From positions 5,628,001-5,692,000 of the forward strand of contig NZ_CP088014.1 in NCBI RefSeq assembly GCF_021044685.1: 64,000 bases of DNA, written 5' to 3'. This document shows, piece by piece, positions 18,018 through 26,810 of this stretch. The position numbers and the translations under genes were made by a program. The notes under the pieces are model-generated. The model made no database searches. It was given only the letters and a program-made list of their open reading frames with translations, and had not been told where the DNA came from. Every line of letters begins with the position of its first letter. Position 1 is the stretch's first letter. The stretch comes from Bradyrhizobium daqingense. GTDB taxonomy: Bacteria > Pseudomonadota > Alphaproteobacteria > Rhizobiales > Xanthobacteraceae.

Positions 18018-18959
18018 ATGACCCATCATCACCTGCATTCCAGCCCCGAAACCTGTCATTGGGGCTTCTTCGAAGCCGCGCTCAAGCCCGCCCTGACCGT
18101 CGCGAGCGGCGACGAGGTGACCATCGACACCATCAGCGGCGGTCCGGACATGCTGCCCGATCGCGACAAGTTTCACATTCCGCCCGAGATGTACGAGGTC
18201 CACGCCAGGAACGAGCGCATGCTGCCCGGCCACATCCTCACCGGCCCGATTGCGGTCGACGGGGCCGAGCCGGGCGACGTACTCGCGGTCGAGATCCTCG
18301 ACGTTCAGCTCCGGCAGGATTGGGGCTGGAACATGATCAAGCCGCTGTCGGGCACCCTGCCCGACGATTTCCACGCGACACGTATCCTGAACATCCCGCT
18401 TGATCAGAAGCGCATGGTCGGCCGCATGCCGTGGGGCCTCGACCTGCCGCTCAAACCGTTCTTCGGCGTGATGGGTGTGTCGCCGCCCCCGAGCTGGGGC
18501 CGCATCTCCTCGCTGATCCCGCGCGCGATGGGCGGCAATCTCGACAACAAGGAGCTAGGTGCCGGTGCGACGCTGTATCTGCCGGTGTTCGTTCCAGGCG
18601 CGCTGTTCTCCTGCGGCGACGGCCACGGCGTGCAGGGCGACGGCGAGGTCTGCGTGACCGCGATCGAGACCGCGCTTCGAGGTCGCTTCCGCCTGACGCT
18701 GCGCAAGGACCTCAAGTTCGACTATCCCCGCGCCGAGACGGCGACGCACTACATGACGATGGCGATGGATCCCGATCTCGACCAGTGTGTGGTGCGCGCG
18801 CTCCGCGACATGATCACGCTCATCGGCGAGCGGCGAAACCTGTCGCGCGAGGACGCCTACACGCTGTGCAGCCTGGCTGCCGATCTCAGGGTGACCCAGA
18901 CCGTCAACGGCGCCAAGGGCATCCATTGCATGATCGAAAAAGCGATCGTGCACGGCTGA
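18018..18959 (+). CDS. Acetamidase/formamidase family protein
   Basis: FmdA/AmdA-type amidase of 313 residues. The N-terminal part shows the conserved GDEVTIDTISGG and HILTGPIAVDGAEPGDVLAVEIL. The middle has LDLPLKPFFGVMGVSP, and the motif SCGDGHGVQGDGEVCVTAIE is the family hallmark. It is predicted to hydrolyse a short-chain amide to ammonia and an acid in the cytoplasm. ATG 18018 fits the family N-terminus better than the upstream in-frame ATG at 17958, which lies in palindromic repeat sequence. Confidence 0.9.
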   Translation: MTHHHLHSSPETCHWGFFEAALKPALTVASGDEVTIDTISGGPDMLPDRDKFHIPPEMYEVHARNERMLPGHILTGPIAVDGAEPGDVLAVEILDVQLRQDWGWNMIKPLSGTLPDDFHATRILNIPLDQKRMVGRMPWGLDLPLKPFFGVMGVSPPPSWGRISSLIPRAMGGNLDNKELGAGATLYLPVFVPGALFSCGDGHGVQGDGEVCVTAIETALRGRFRLTLRKDLKFDYPRAETATHYMTMAMDPDLDQCVVRALRDMITLIGERRNLSREDAYTLCSLAADLRVTQTVNGAKGIHCMIEKAIVHG

Positions 18960-19161
18960 GCCGGCCCAGCCCTTCCCTGACCTGTCGACGCCAGACCGCC
19001 GCCGGCCATCCCGCGGCGGGGCGCTTCGCCGTGCCCGATTTCCCGTGCGATTCCAATGGTCTGAGCGAGCAGACCAATCCACATTTGACTTCCACCCCTG
19101 AACCTAAATAGAGTCTTAATCGTTACTTTTATGTACCCGAGTAAGAGGCTAGCGTTCGGCC

Positions 19162-19359
19162 ATGGCCACCGAAAAAGCCGAGACTGACCGCATTCCCGTA
19201 ACCTTGGCGCTGTCGACCATCACCTATCTGGAGAAACTGGTGAGACAGGGCACCCACGGCACCAGCGTTCCCGGCGTCGCACGTACCTTGATCGAGGAAG
19301 GCATCCGTCTCGCCATCAAGGACGGGCTCTTGTCGATCCGCGACAACGGCAGAACGTGA
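19162..19359 (+). CDS. Small conserved hypothetical protein (possible RHH-like)
   Basis: A 65-residue acidic/basic mixed protein. The pattern PVTLALSTITYLEKLV followed by VARTLIEEGIRLAI resembles a short ribbon-helix-helix fold (one strand, two helices), but this is only a visual impression. It stands about 80 bases upstream of the GcrA-like gene on the same strand. Confidence 0.65.
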   Translation: MATEKAETDRIPVTLALSTITYLEKLVRQGTHGTSVPGVARTLIEEGIRLAIKDGLLSIRDNGRT

Positions 19360-19435
19360 GCGCACGCCGGAGGTAAGGCGGACGGATCTCGCAAAAGGCG
19401 GATGGCCGACATCTGCAACCCTGGGACCGCTCCAC

Positions 19436-19951
19436 ATGCCTGCTCTTTCCCCGACTTATTCACAGACTTCTGCACAGACTTCTTCACCGACTTGGACTGA
19501 CGAACGCATTGCGCTTCTGAGGCAACATTTCGAGGCCGGCCTCTCCTGCCGCGAGATCGCCGCCGATATCGGCGTCAGCCGCAATGCCGTGATCGGCAAG
19601 CTGTCCCGGTTGAACCTGACGCGTGGCCGGACGGTCGACGACCGCAAGACTCACGACCGCGGACTGGCGCCAGGGCGCGCGCGGAGGGCCGTCCCGCGCC
19701 TGCAATACGAGATGCTCGCCACCATCTACGGCGAGACCGACGCGCCGGTGGTGACGGGGCCGATCGACGAGGCCAATCGCTGCTCGCTGCTGGAGCTGTC
19801 CGAGAACCGCTGCCGCTGGCCGATTTCATCGCCGGGCGAGGACGATTTCTGCTTCTGCGGCAATGCGGCGCCCGACGGCCAGTCCTATTGCGCCGGCCAC
19901 AGCCGCCTCGCCTACCGACCCAGCTCGCGCATCCGCGCTGCGCGCGGCTGA
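19436..19951 (+). CDS. gcrA: GcrA family cell-cycle regulator
   Basis: A GcrA-type protein of 171 residues, the alphaproteobacterial sigma70-associated regulator that responds to GANTC methylation. The N-terminal helix-turn-helix reads WTDERIALLRQHFEAGLS then SRNAVIGKLSRL (about residues 20-60). The C-terminal cysteine-rich segment has CSLLELSENRCRWPI, FCFCG and SYCAGHSRLAY, all diagnostic. Several GcrA paralogues exist in Bradyrhizobium, so whether this is the essential cell-cycle copy is not certain. Confidence 0.9.
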   Translation: MPALSPTYSQTSAQTSSPTWTDERIALLRQHFEAGLSCREIAADIGVSRNAVIGKLSRLNLTRGRTVDDRKTHDRGLAPGRARRAVPRLQYEMLATIYGETDAPVVTGPIDEANRCSLLELSENRCRWPISSPGEDDFCFCGNAAPDGQSYCAGHSRLAYRPSSRIRAARG

Positions 19952-19973
19952 AGCACCACCGCCAAAACGAAAA

Positions 19974-19999
19974 ACCTCCGGCGGGGCATCACCGGAGGT
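19974..19999. terminator. Hairpin terminator after the GcrA gene
   Basis: Arms ACCTCCGG and CCGGAGGT enclose a 10-base loop 22 bases after the gcrA stop. The following T-tract is short, so termination strength is uncertain. Confidence 0.65.
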
Positions 20000-20170
20000 T
20001 TCTGGAGGCTTAGCGTGAAGCTAAGAGCCGCAACTTTCGTATTTGGCTGAGAGCTCTATAGCTTAGTAGCTCAGGTAAGTAAATAAGTTTGGTGCCATCG
20101 AATCGCATAGCTCGTCTTCGTCGCCTGCGTGAACGATGCTGGATTTCCGAAGGCTCCCGTCACGAAAAAA

Positions 20171-20194
20171 GCCCCGGCGGTTTCCCGCCGGGGC
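20171..20194 (-). terminator. Rho-independent terminator of the porin gene
   Basis: A perfect 10-base GC stem (GCCCCGGCGG / CCGCCGGGGC) with a 4-base loop, followed on the minus strand by a run of six T. It lies 26 bases past the porin stop codon. Confidence 0.9.
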
Positions 20195-20220
20195 CCGGCG
20201 TCGTCTTCGAAGACCCGAGC

Positions 20221-21777
20221 TTACCAGTTGCGCTGAGCGCGCAGCAGCAGGCTGTAGGTGTCCTGGTCCTTCAGCTCATAGGTCGCCGCCGGCTTAGCGA
20301 CGACGGTCTGAGCGCCGGGCGTGATCGTGCCCGAATACTTCTGGTCGAGATGGCTGTAGGTGAAGTCGGCCGAGAAGGTCAGGTTCTTCACCGGCGTCCA
20401 GCGGGTGATGACGCCGACCTGCCCGATGTTGAAGTCCGGGTTGCAGGTGCCGGTCAGGGTCGCGAACGCGGCGCTGCCGCAGATCAGGCCCTTCGCCGTG
20501 CCGCTGTAGTTGACCGCAGCCCACGCGCCATACAGCGCCGTGTTCCAGTATGGGCTCCAGTTGTGCGTGTAGGCGCCGCGGAAGCCGTAGGTCTTGGTCA
20601 ACTCGAGCTGGCCGCCCGGACCGAACACCGCGTCGGACACACCGGCGAAGCCGATGCTCTGATAGGCGGCGTTCGAGCTGCCGAACATCGAGTAGCTGGT
20701 CGCAGCCAGCTCCTGGAAGTTGTAGCGGCTCGCGCCCTCGGTGTAGACGCCCGAGATGTTGATCACGTCGCCGGCGCCCGTCGGGATGTTCTTGATGCCC
20801 AAGGCGAGCTGAACGGCCCAGCCCCACTTGTCTTCCGGATGACCGGTGGTTTCGGTGGCGCCGTAATAGCCGACATGGTTCTCGTGCGCGGCGACCGACG
20901 CCTGGAACAGGCCCCAGGCCTGGTCGACGCGGACCATGGCGACGAGATCGGGCGAGCGGCTGCCGGCGAGATCGTTCGAACCATAGGCACCGCCGAGGAC
21001 GCCGGTGGTGGTCATGCCTGCGGTGTTCCAGATGTTGGTCTGGAAGACCTGGGTCTGATCCTGCGCCGAGAACGCGGCCGTGATACCCTGCCCGAAATCG
21101 GCGGTGTAGGTGAACTGCGCGACGCCGTTGGTGGAGCCGCTGCCGCCGACCAGCTGATCGAAGTTGTTGCCGGGATAGTTGATCCAGGGCGCGTCGAACT
21201 GCGAGACCGCCTTACCCATGGTGAAGCCGGCGAACTGGATGAAGGCGTAATAGACGCCGAGCGAGCCGCCGGAGATGGAGCCGTCGGTGCCATTGACCGC
21301 GCCACCGCTGGAGCCGACGAGGCCGGTGCCGGCGGCGTTGAGGCCGAGCGTGCCGCTATACTGGGTCGCGCCCGTGCCCGAGCCAGTGCCGACATAGTTG
21401 CCGGTCGTCCAGGTGAAGACCGCATCGAAATAGGTGCGGACCACGCCGTACTCGGTCGCGGTGCGCGTGTCGATGTTGAGATCCTCACGAGCGCGCATCG
21501 AATAGTAGTTGGTCAGGCGGTTGTTGGCCGCGAACACGCCGTTGTACTGGGCGCTGTAATTGCCGCCGGCATTGAGCGCGACTTCGGCGCGCAGATAGCC
21601 GCCGAGCTTGATGCAGGTGTCGCTGCCCGGCAGGTAGTAGAAGCCCGCCCCGTACAGCGTGCAGATCTTGACGTATTCGACCGCCTTGGCCTTGACCGGA
21701 AGATCGGCCGCCTGGGCTCCACCCACGGCGATCAGACCCGCCGCAGTGCCGAGCAAAAGGCTCTTCACCACTCTCAT
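20221..21777 (-). CDS. Major outer-membrane porin (Omp2b-like)
   Basis: A 518-residue alphaproteobacterial porin of the porin_2 family that forms a beta-barrel diffusion channel. It has a typical signal peptide (MRVVKSLLLGTAAGLIAVGG, cleavage before ADLP), then AVEYVKICTLYGAGFYYLPG and CIKLGGYLRAEV, the conserved start of the barrel with its Cys pair. It ends in a C-terminal aromatic (RNW), as expected for BamA recognition. A strong terminator follows, and a long leader of about 400 bases precedes it, as usual for highly expressed porins. Confidence 0.94.
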   Translation of the reverse strand: MRVVKSLLLGTAAGLIAVGGAQAADLPVKAKAVEYVKICTLYGAGFYYLPGSDTCIKLGGYLRAEVALNAGGNYSAQYNGVFAANNRLTNYYSMRAREDLNIDTRTATEYGVVRTYFDAVFTWTTGNYVGTGSGTGATQYSGTLGLNAAGTGLVGSSGGAVNGTDGSISGGSLGVYYAFIQFAGFTMGKAVSQFDAPWINYPGNNFDQLVGGSGSTNGVAQFTYTADFGQGITAAFSAQDQTQVFQTNIWNTAGMTTTGVLGGAYGSNDLAGSRSPDLVAMVRVDQAWGLFQASVAAHENHVGYYGATETTGHPEDKWGWAVQLALGIKNIPTGAGDVINISGVYTEGASRYNFQELAATSYSMFGSSNAAYQSIGFAGVSDAVFGPGGQLELTKTYGFRGAYTHNWSPYWNTALYGAWAAVNYSGTAKGLICGSAAFATLTGTCNPDFNIGQVGVITRWTPVKNLTFSADFTYSHLDQKYSGTITPGAQTVVAKPAATYELKDQDTYSLLLRAQRNW

Positions 21778-22185
21778 TTTAAAACCTCCAAGTTGCTCAT
21801 TTTTCGGAGACCGGACCGTGAGGCCCCCCAGATCCCCGTCTCTTCAAATCCGCTCGGCCGCTGTGCGCTTTCGGACACACCCGCTTGAACGCGAGGGACG
21901 AGAGCGAGCCACCTGCAACGGGACGATCGAGTACTCCCCACCGTCACGGACCAATATGCCTGCGCTGTTCCATTAATCAAAATAGTTTATCAACTCAGCT
22001 TTGTGGTTTCGATAAACCTGTGCCTCTCGCGCAACACCGAAGGGCGAGCAGACTGCTGAGCTGATCATCTTTGTAATTTTAGTGACGAAATAACGCAGCT
22101 CTGCACTTGCGTCAGAGCAGGCTTGCGTGGACTATGGCCTTCCACGAAGTTCGGCCCCGAAGCATCGGTTCACGGGAGTGAGGCT
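21778..22185. other. Long leader / regulatory gap between porin and MarR gene
   Basis: About 400 bases without a credible gene. It holds the divergent promoters of the porin (minus) and the MarR-type regulator (plus). An AT-rich stretch around 21972-22010 is a likely promoter zone. No clear operator palindrome was identified. Confidence 0.5.
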
Positions 22186-22692
22186 GTGTCCGCAACGAGG
22201 AAAGAGGGTGCGCGCCTGCGCTCGATCGGCAATCTGGATGTCATCAGGCGTTTCACCTGGGAGATCTCGTCGATCAACATGTATCTGGAGGAGCTGCGTC
22301 AGTTCTGGGCGAGGACGCTCGGCATCAGCGGCCCGCAATGGCTGATCCTGATGGCCATCTCCGACCTGGACAAGGACGACGGCATTCCGGTCAACGTCGT
22401 CTCCAAGCTGTTGCACGTCGATCCGTCATTCGTGACCACGCAGTCCAAGCTGCTCGAGAAGAAGGGCCTGTTGCGCCGCCGCCCCTCCCCGACCGACGCC
22501 AGGGTGGTCCGGCTGTCCCTGACCGAGAAGACCCAGAAGCACCTCGCCAGCCTCAACGACCAGTACAAGACCATCAAGGAATTCGTCTTCCAGGAGTTCG
22601 ACGAGCACGAGCTGACAGAATTCACCACCAAGCTCGCCACGTTGAAGACCCGCCTGGAAAAGGCCTGCGTCAGGCTTACGCTCGACTTCTGA
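22186..22692 (+). CDS. MarR family transcriptional regulator
   Basis: A winged-helix MarR-type regulator of 168 residues. The DNA-binding core has GPQWLILMAI, VNVVSKLLHVDPSFVTTQSKLLEKKGLLRRRPSPTDARVVRLSLTEK, where the Asp-x-Arg wing motif (TDARVVRL) is diagnostic. The GTG at 22186 is chosen because the preceding in-frame sequence from 22123 looks non-coding. It is divergent from the porin gene and co-directional with nothing nearby, so it might control the porin or itself. Confidence 0.85.
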   Translation: MSATRKEGARLRSIGNLDVIRRFTWEISSINMYLEELRQFWARTLGISGPQWLILMAISDLDKDDGIPVNVVSKLLHVDPSFVTTQSKLLEKKGLLRRRPSPTDARVVRLSLTEKTQKHLASLNDQYKTIKEFVFQEFDEHELTEFTTKLATLKTRLEKACVRLTLDF

Positions 22693-22712
22693 CGCGAGCG
22701 GACGGCGAGCGG

Positions 22713-23822
22713 CTAGATCCTCCCGGCGGCGCCGAGCCGCGACTCCAGCCAGTCGAAGATGTATTCGTTGGCAAGGCTCGGATTGTCCGCATGCGCCTGC
22801 GCCGCGCCGGTCTCCGCCGCGGTGAACACCTTCAGCATCACGTCGGAGCTTCCGAGCCTGGAGTTCTTGACGAGCTGACGCGCCCGGTCGGCCTTGAGCC
22901 ATCCATCCTCGCCGAGCGTGATCAGCACCGGGCAGTCGGCACTGGACGCCATCAGCGGGGCCTGCGGCACCGGCACGATACTGACGTCGCTCATGGCGAA
23001 CCGACTGGCGAAGAAGGCCCGCTCGTGCAGGTCCCACAGGCCGCCGTCGCAGACGGCGGCGGCGAGCCGCGGCTCCTGCAGCACCGCACGCGCCACGAAG
23101 GACGAGCCCCAGCCGTCGGCGACGATCGCGACACGCTCGAAATCGACGTCGCTGCGCATCTCCAGATGGTCCATGACGCACGGGATCGCACTCTCGAGAT
23201 CGCGCCGCCGCAACAGCGCGTCGAGATGGTCGTCGCGCTGGTCGCCGAACAGGTCGAGCGCCAGCAAGGAGAAGCCGCGCTCGCGCGCATGCGGCGCGAG
23301 CTTGAACAGGAATTCCTCCTTGCGGTGGCCGGGCTCGCCGATGCAGATCACGGTCGGGGCCTTCCCGCGCCGCGCCGCCGGCAGGAAGTAGCCCTGCAGC
23401 GCATGTCCGTCGAGCCAGGGAATGGTCACGACTTCGCCTTCCGGGCTGCGTGCCGAGAGATAGCGGCGGGCGCATTCCTGCATCGCGAGTACCGCGACCC
23501 AGCGGCGCTCGTCGGCCGGATCGAGCGGCATCGCCGCGGCACCATAATAGTTCATCGCGCGCAGCCAGTTGCGCTGGGCCGTTGCCATGTGGCCCTCGGC
23601 AAAGGCGGCCTCGGCGCGATGGCGATTGGCCTGCGCCAGCTTCTTCCACTCGCGATGCCAGGATTGGTCGTCGCCCCGCTTCAGCTGCCGCGCGATCATC
23701 AGGCATTCGGCGATGGTGGCGCCGCCCTCCTGCGCCGCGGTGAGGAGCCGCGTGAATTCAGCGGAGATGTCCTCTCGCTCCGGGCAAAGGGTCCAGTCGT
23801 CGGAGAGGCATGCGGGTATCAT
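22713..23822 (-). CDS. Alpha/beta hydrolase-fold protein without an obvious nucleophile
   Basis: A 369-residue protein resembling the FrsA/DUF1100 alpha/beta hydrolases: an N-terminal helical cap, LDGHALQGYFLPA, APTVICIGEPGH and a second strand FSLLALDLFGDQ. At the expected nucleophile elbow (G-x-S-x-G) it reads ADGWG (in VAIVADGWGSSFVARA), so the Ser is Gly. The later CPVLITLGEDGWL would carry the acid. Either another residue serves, or the protein is a non-enzymatic binding protein. It is convergent with the MarR gene, 20 bases apart. Confidence 0.75.
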   Translation of the reverse strand: MIPACLSDDWTLCPEREDISAEFTRLLTAAQEGGATIAECLMIARQLKRGDDQSWHREWKKLAQANRHRAEAAFAEGHMATAQRNWLRAMNYYGAAAMPLDPADERRWVAVLAMQECARRYLSARSPEGEVVTIPWLDGHALQGYFLPAARRGKAPTVICIGEPGHRKEEFLFKLAPHARERGFSLLALDLFGDQRDDHLDALLRRRDLESAIPCVMDHLEMRSDVDFERVAIVADGWGSSFVARAVLQEPRLAAAVCDGGLWDLHERAFFASRFAMSDVSIVPVPQAPLMASSADCPVLITLGEDGWLKADRARQLVKNSRLGSSDVMLKVFTAAETGAAQAHADNPSLANEYIFDWLESRLGAAGRI

Positions 23823-23986
23823 CGGAGCTACGCTCTATCGTCGCGTTACCCCTGCTTGACTAGACCATTTGGGTTCATCAACCAAGCTGGCGTGCGTCAA
23901 ATGAGACGCGTTCGAGATCACCATCGCTTGAACGTTGCGACGGCTCGCATGCGTGACATTCCAATTCGGCATGAGGTGCCGAACAT

Positions 23987-24030
23987 TGGCAAGAGGTGGC
24001 ACGCGATTATTGTCGGCACACCTCTTGCCA
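23987..24030. repeat. Perfect 12-base inverted repeat downstream of the SDR gene
   Basis: TGGCAAGAGGTG at 23987-23998 and CACCTCTTGCCA at 24019-24030, 20 bases apart, in the gap between two minus-strand genes. It could be a terminator for the SDR gene (no T-tract) or an operator for the hydrolase gene. Confidence 0.6.
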
Positions 24031-24062
24031 TGACGGTGATCATACTTACATCCGCGCACTAC

Positions 24063-25034
24063 TCAGCCGAGCCTCCAGCCGACCTCCTGCGTAAAACTTT
24101 CGTAGAAGGCGCGGTCGTAGGCCTGCTCCGGCGTGGCGCGCACGCGCTCGTCGAGTAGCCTGGCGTCATCGCCGACGAGAATCCGCCAACGCTCCGCCTT
24201 GACACCGTCGAGGATGATCTTGGCGGCCTGTGCCGCCGTCGTGGGCGCGTCCTCGAGGAAGCTGCGGGCGCGCGCGGCAAATGCCGCCTGGATGTCTTCG
24301 TCCGACATCTTGTCGGCATCCGGCACGCCGGCCGCGACCATGCGCCTGCGCGTCAGCGCGACCTCGTCGGCATTGAGCTTCTCCGAACCATCGCCGCTCT
24401 GCACCTTGCGCGAATTGGAGACGATGGACGTGCCGATATGGCCAGGCATCACCACCGAGCATTTGACGTGAGGCGCGTGCAGGCGGAGGTCGTTGATCAG
24501 CGCTTCCGTAAATCCCTTCACCGCGAACTTCGCCGAGCTGTAGGCGGTGTGCGCCTGGTTCATCCCGATCGAGGCCCAGAAGCCGTTGACGCTCGCGGTG
24601 TTGACGATGTGAGCCTCGTCGGCTGCGATCAGCATCGGCAGGAAGGTGCGCACGCCGAGATAGACGCCGCCCCAGCAGATGTTGAAGGTGCGCTCCCATT
24701 GCTCGCGCGTGTTGGTGAACAGGCTGCCGCCGCCGCCGATGCCGGCATTGTTGAACAACAGATGGATCCGGTCCGTCTTCTGCTGCTCGGCGAGCTCGTC
24801 GCGAAAACGCTTCAGGTGATCCTCGATCGCGACGTCGGCAACATGCGTCGTGACGCGCAGGCCCTGCGGCAGCTTCTCGGCCTCGCACTGCCGCTTGGTC
24901 TCCGCCATCGCGGCTTCCGAGACGTCACACATCGCGACATTGCAGCCTTCGGCGACCAGCTGCCGCGCGAGCTCGCGCCCCATTCCCGTGCCGCCGCCGG
25001 TGATGACCGCGATCTTTCCAGCAAAATCCTTCAT
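24063..25034 (-). CDS. SDR family NAD(P)-dependent oxidoreductase
   Basis: A short-chain dehydrogenase of 323 residues. The cofactor motif is ITGGGTGMGRELA (about 11-23), followed by the structural NNAG (LFNNAGIGGGG) and the catalytic Ser/Tyr-x3-Lys region (NTASVNGFWASIGMNQAHTAYSSAKFAVKGF, Tyr and Lys present). The start at 25034 (MKDFAGKIAVITGG) places the cofactor loop at the usual distance. The 30-residue C-terminal extension is rich in Arg and Ala. The substrate is unknown. Confidence 0.92.
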   Translation of the reverse strand: MKDFAGKIAVITGGGTGMGRELARQLVAEGCNVAMCDVSEAAMAETKRQCEAEKLPQGLRVTTHVADVAIEDHLKRFRDELAEQQKTDRIHLLFNNAGIGGGGSLFTNTREQWERTFNICWGGVYLGVRTFLPMLIAADEAHIVNTASVNGFWASIGMNQAHTAYSSAKFAVKGFTEALINDLRLHAPHVKCSVVMPGHIGTSIVSNSRKVQSGDGSEKLNADEVALTRRRMVAAGVPDADKMSDEDIQAAFAARARSFLEDAPTTAAQAAKIILDGVKAERWRILVGDDARLLDERVRATPEQAYDRAFYESFTQEVGWRLG

Positions 25035-25359
25035 GGGACTTCGGTCCCTCCCCTTGTCGGTATGTTTCTTCGTCACAGCGCCGCTGACCGGGGCGCGCGC
25101 AAAATGTAGCAGCGGCGCGTCGGGAGGCAAAAGCGGATCGGCCGTGCTCTTCGCCCTCGTTATTTCGGGCGACGGACTATCTTCGCGCAAGTTCCCGTCT
25201 TGCCCGGCTTCGGTTTAAGGGGAGTACGATCCGAATCATCAAATGAACTTCGGGCGGTGGGGCGAATCGGCCAGGCCAGCGGGCTGATTGCGTGTCACGC
25301 GCTTTGGCACTCCACTTGCATCCTTGTCGTGGTCAGAAACAACCGATGAGGTGACTGGA
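25035..25359. other. Gap with the SDR promoter and a sigma-54-like promoter
   Basis: A 325-base region between divergent genes. It contains no convincing gene. Its main feature is the sigma-54-like site at 25305-25320. Confidence 0.5.
25305..25320 (+). promoter_or_regulatory. Sigma-54 (RpoN) promoter candidate
   Basis: TGGCACTCCACTTGCA matches the -24/-12 consensus TGGCAYRNNNNTTGCW at all defined positions except the R. It lies 40 bases before the start of a small exported-type protein. Confidence 0.7.
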
Positions 25360-25599
25360 ATGTTCGTGACCGTCGTTGCCGTGCTATGCCGGCTTAGTGC
25401 AGCCAGTTCAGGCAGTTGCGTCGAAGAAATCGTGACCGACAGCAACATGACGCCCGAAATGTCGATGATGCAGTGTGCGATCGGCGCACAGGCCCCGCTT
25501 GCAAAATGGATGGGCGAGCATCCGATCTATCACGCCAATTGGCGCCTCGAGCGCTACAAATGCGTGCCGGGCCATTACGAGATCAAGGGCCACGCCTAA
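25360..25599 (+). CDS. Small hypothetical protein downstream of a sigma-54-like promoter
   Basis: A 79-residue protein with a hydrophobic N-terminus (MFVTVVAVLCRLSAASSGSC) that looks like a short signal sequence. It has three further Cys-containing segments, with MQCAIGAQAPLAKWM and ERYKCVPGHYEIKG. The ATG at 25360 is chosen because the upstream in-frame part includes the promoter itself. No family is recognised with certainty. Expression under nitrogen or symbiosis-type sigma-54 control is inferred only from the upstream site. Confidence 0.6.
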   Translation: MFVTVVAVLCRLSAASSGSCVEEIVTDSNMTPEMSMMQCAIGAQAPLAKWMGEHPIYHANWRLERYKCVPGHYEIKGHA

Positions 25600-25719
25600 G
25601 GCCCGTAGAACTACGACGTCGAGGAAACGCCCGGAGGCGCCCGTCTCCCTCCGTATGGGCCCGATAGCGCCGGCCTCGCTCGAGGCGCCACGCACTGTGA
25701 CAACGGTCACACCTTCCCT

Positions 25720-26685
25720 TCAAGCCACCGCACGCAAGATGATCGCACGCGCGCGCCGCCCTTCTGGCGTCGGCATCAACGCGTAATTGTGCGGCTGGTC
25801 GCGCAGCAGATGCAGCTCCACCGGCACGCCCACCGCCCGCGCCTTTTCGGCAAGATCGATGCTGTCCGGATACAGAAGATCACGCGTCCCTGCGAAGATC
25901 GTCATCGGCGCGAGCGCGCGGAAGGCGCCGTTGAGCGGGCTCACGAAGGGATGGCCGATCTCGAGCCCGCCGGCATAGAGTCGTCCCGCCTCGACGATCC
26001 CCGGAATGTCCTGGATCGGATCGCGCGCGGCGATAGCCACCTGCTCCGGGCGGCTGACCGAGGCATCGGCCGCCGGCGAGATCAGCACCATCCGGCTCGG
26101 CTGCCGATGGCCGTGATCGCGCAGCCACTGGCACGCGGCGAGCGCTAGCCCCGCGCCGGCGGAATTTCCGACGACTGTAACCTTGGCCTCACCTGCATCT
26201 TCAAGCAGCATCCTGAGCAGCTCGGCCGTCGCCGGCACCACGTCCTTCGCGGTCGCGCGCGGCGCCAGCGGATAGATCGGCACGACGCAACAGACGCGCG
26301 CCTTGCGCGTCATCTGCCCGACGAAGCGCCAATGCGCCGGCGCGATCTGGTTGATGTAGCCGCCGCCATGCAGGAACATAACGTAATTGCAGCCCTCATG
26401 GCCGGACGACGGCGCGGTGTAGTAGACCGGCCATCCGCCCATCTTGGTCAGGATCACCTCGACGTCACGCCCGAGCCCCGTCGGCTCGAACGAGGCCGGC
26501 GCCAGAGTGAGCTTCTGCACCCGCGCCTGCACCGCCTCGGCGGATGCCAGCTGCGCCTTGTACGGCAGCTGCCGCAGCAAGAGATTGAAGGCGCGGCTTT
26601 GCAGGCTCGGCGCGGGATCGCGGCTTCGCTGCACACAACAGCTCGGGCAAAACTGCAAAGCCGATACGAGTCTCGCAACGCTCAT
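25720..26685 (-). CDS. Alpha/beta hydrolase, hormone-sensitive-lipase family
   Basis: An HSL-type esterase/lipase of 321 residues. The oxyanion-hole motif HGGGY (YVMFLHGGGYINQ, about 130), the nucleophile elbow GNSAGAGLA (VTVVGNSAGAG) and a late acid/His region (GTRDLLYPDS; DQPHNYALMP) are all present, so it should be active on small esters. It is divergent from a TetR regulator, sharing a short promoter region with an operator-like palindrome, so TetR control is likely. Confidence 0.9.
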   Translation of the reverse strand: MSVARLVSALQFCPSCCVQRSRDPAPSLQSRAFNLLLRQLPYKAQLASAEAVQARVQKLTLAPASFEPTGLGRDVEVILTKMGGWPVYYTAPSSGHEGCNYVMFLHGGGYINQIAPAHWRFVGQMTRKARVCCVVPIYPLAPRATAKDVVPATAELLRMLLEDAGEAKVTVVGNSAGAGLALAACQWLRDHGHRQPSRMVLISPAADASVSRPEQVAIAARDPIQDIPGIVEAGRLYAGGLEIGHPFVSPLNGAFRALAPMTIFAGTRDLLYPDSIDLAEKARAVGVPVELHLLRDQPHNYALMPTPEGRRARAIILRAVA

Positions 26686-26733
26686 GGGTCCGTTCTCCGC
26701 CTGGCCCGGCAGTCACATGGAGACAAAAAGGGC

Positions 26734-26780
26734 TTGCCGACAGCCCGCCGAGCCCTGATATAATGCGAGCATTCGCTCGC
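26734..26780 (+). promoter_or_regulatory. TetR promoter with operator palindrome
   Basis: A -35-like TTGCCG (26734-26739), a -10-like TATAAT (26759-26764) with 19-base spacing, and immediately after it the perfect inverted repeat GCGAGC-ATTC-GCTCGC (26765-26780), overlapping the expected transcription start. This is consistent with autoregulation by the TetR protein. Confidence 0.6.
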
Positions 26781-26810
26781 TTTTTCTACTCGCATTCGGA
26801 GCGCAAGTCC

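Noticed and set aside
20089..21888. Long plus-strand frame across the porin
   Set aside because: The porin has a signal peptide and C-terminal aromatic on the minus strand; the opposite frame is a by-product.
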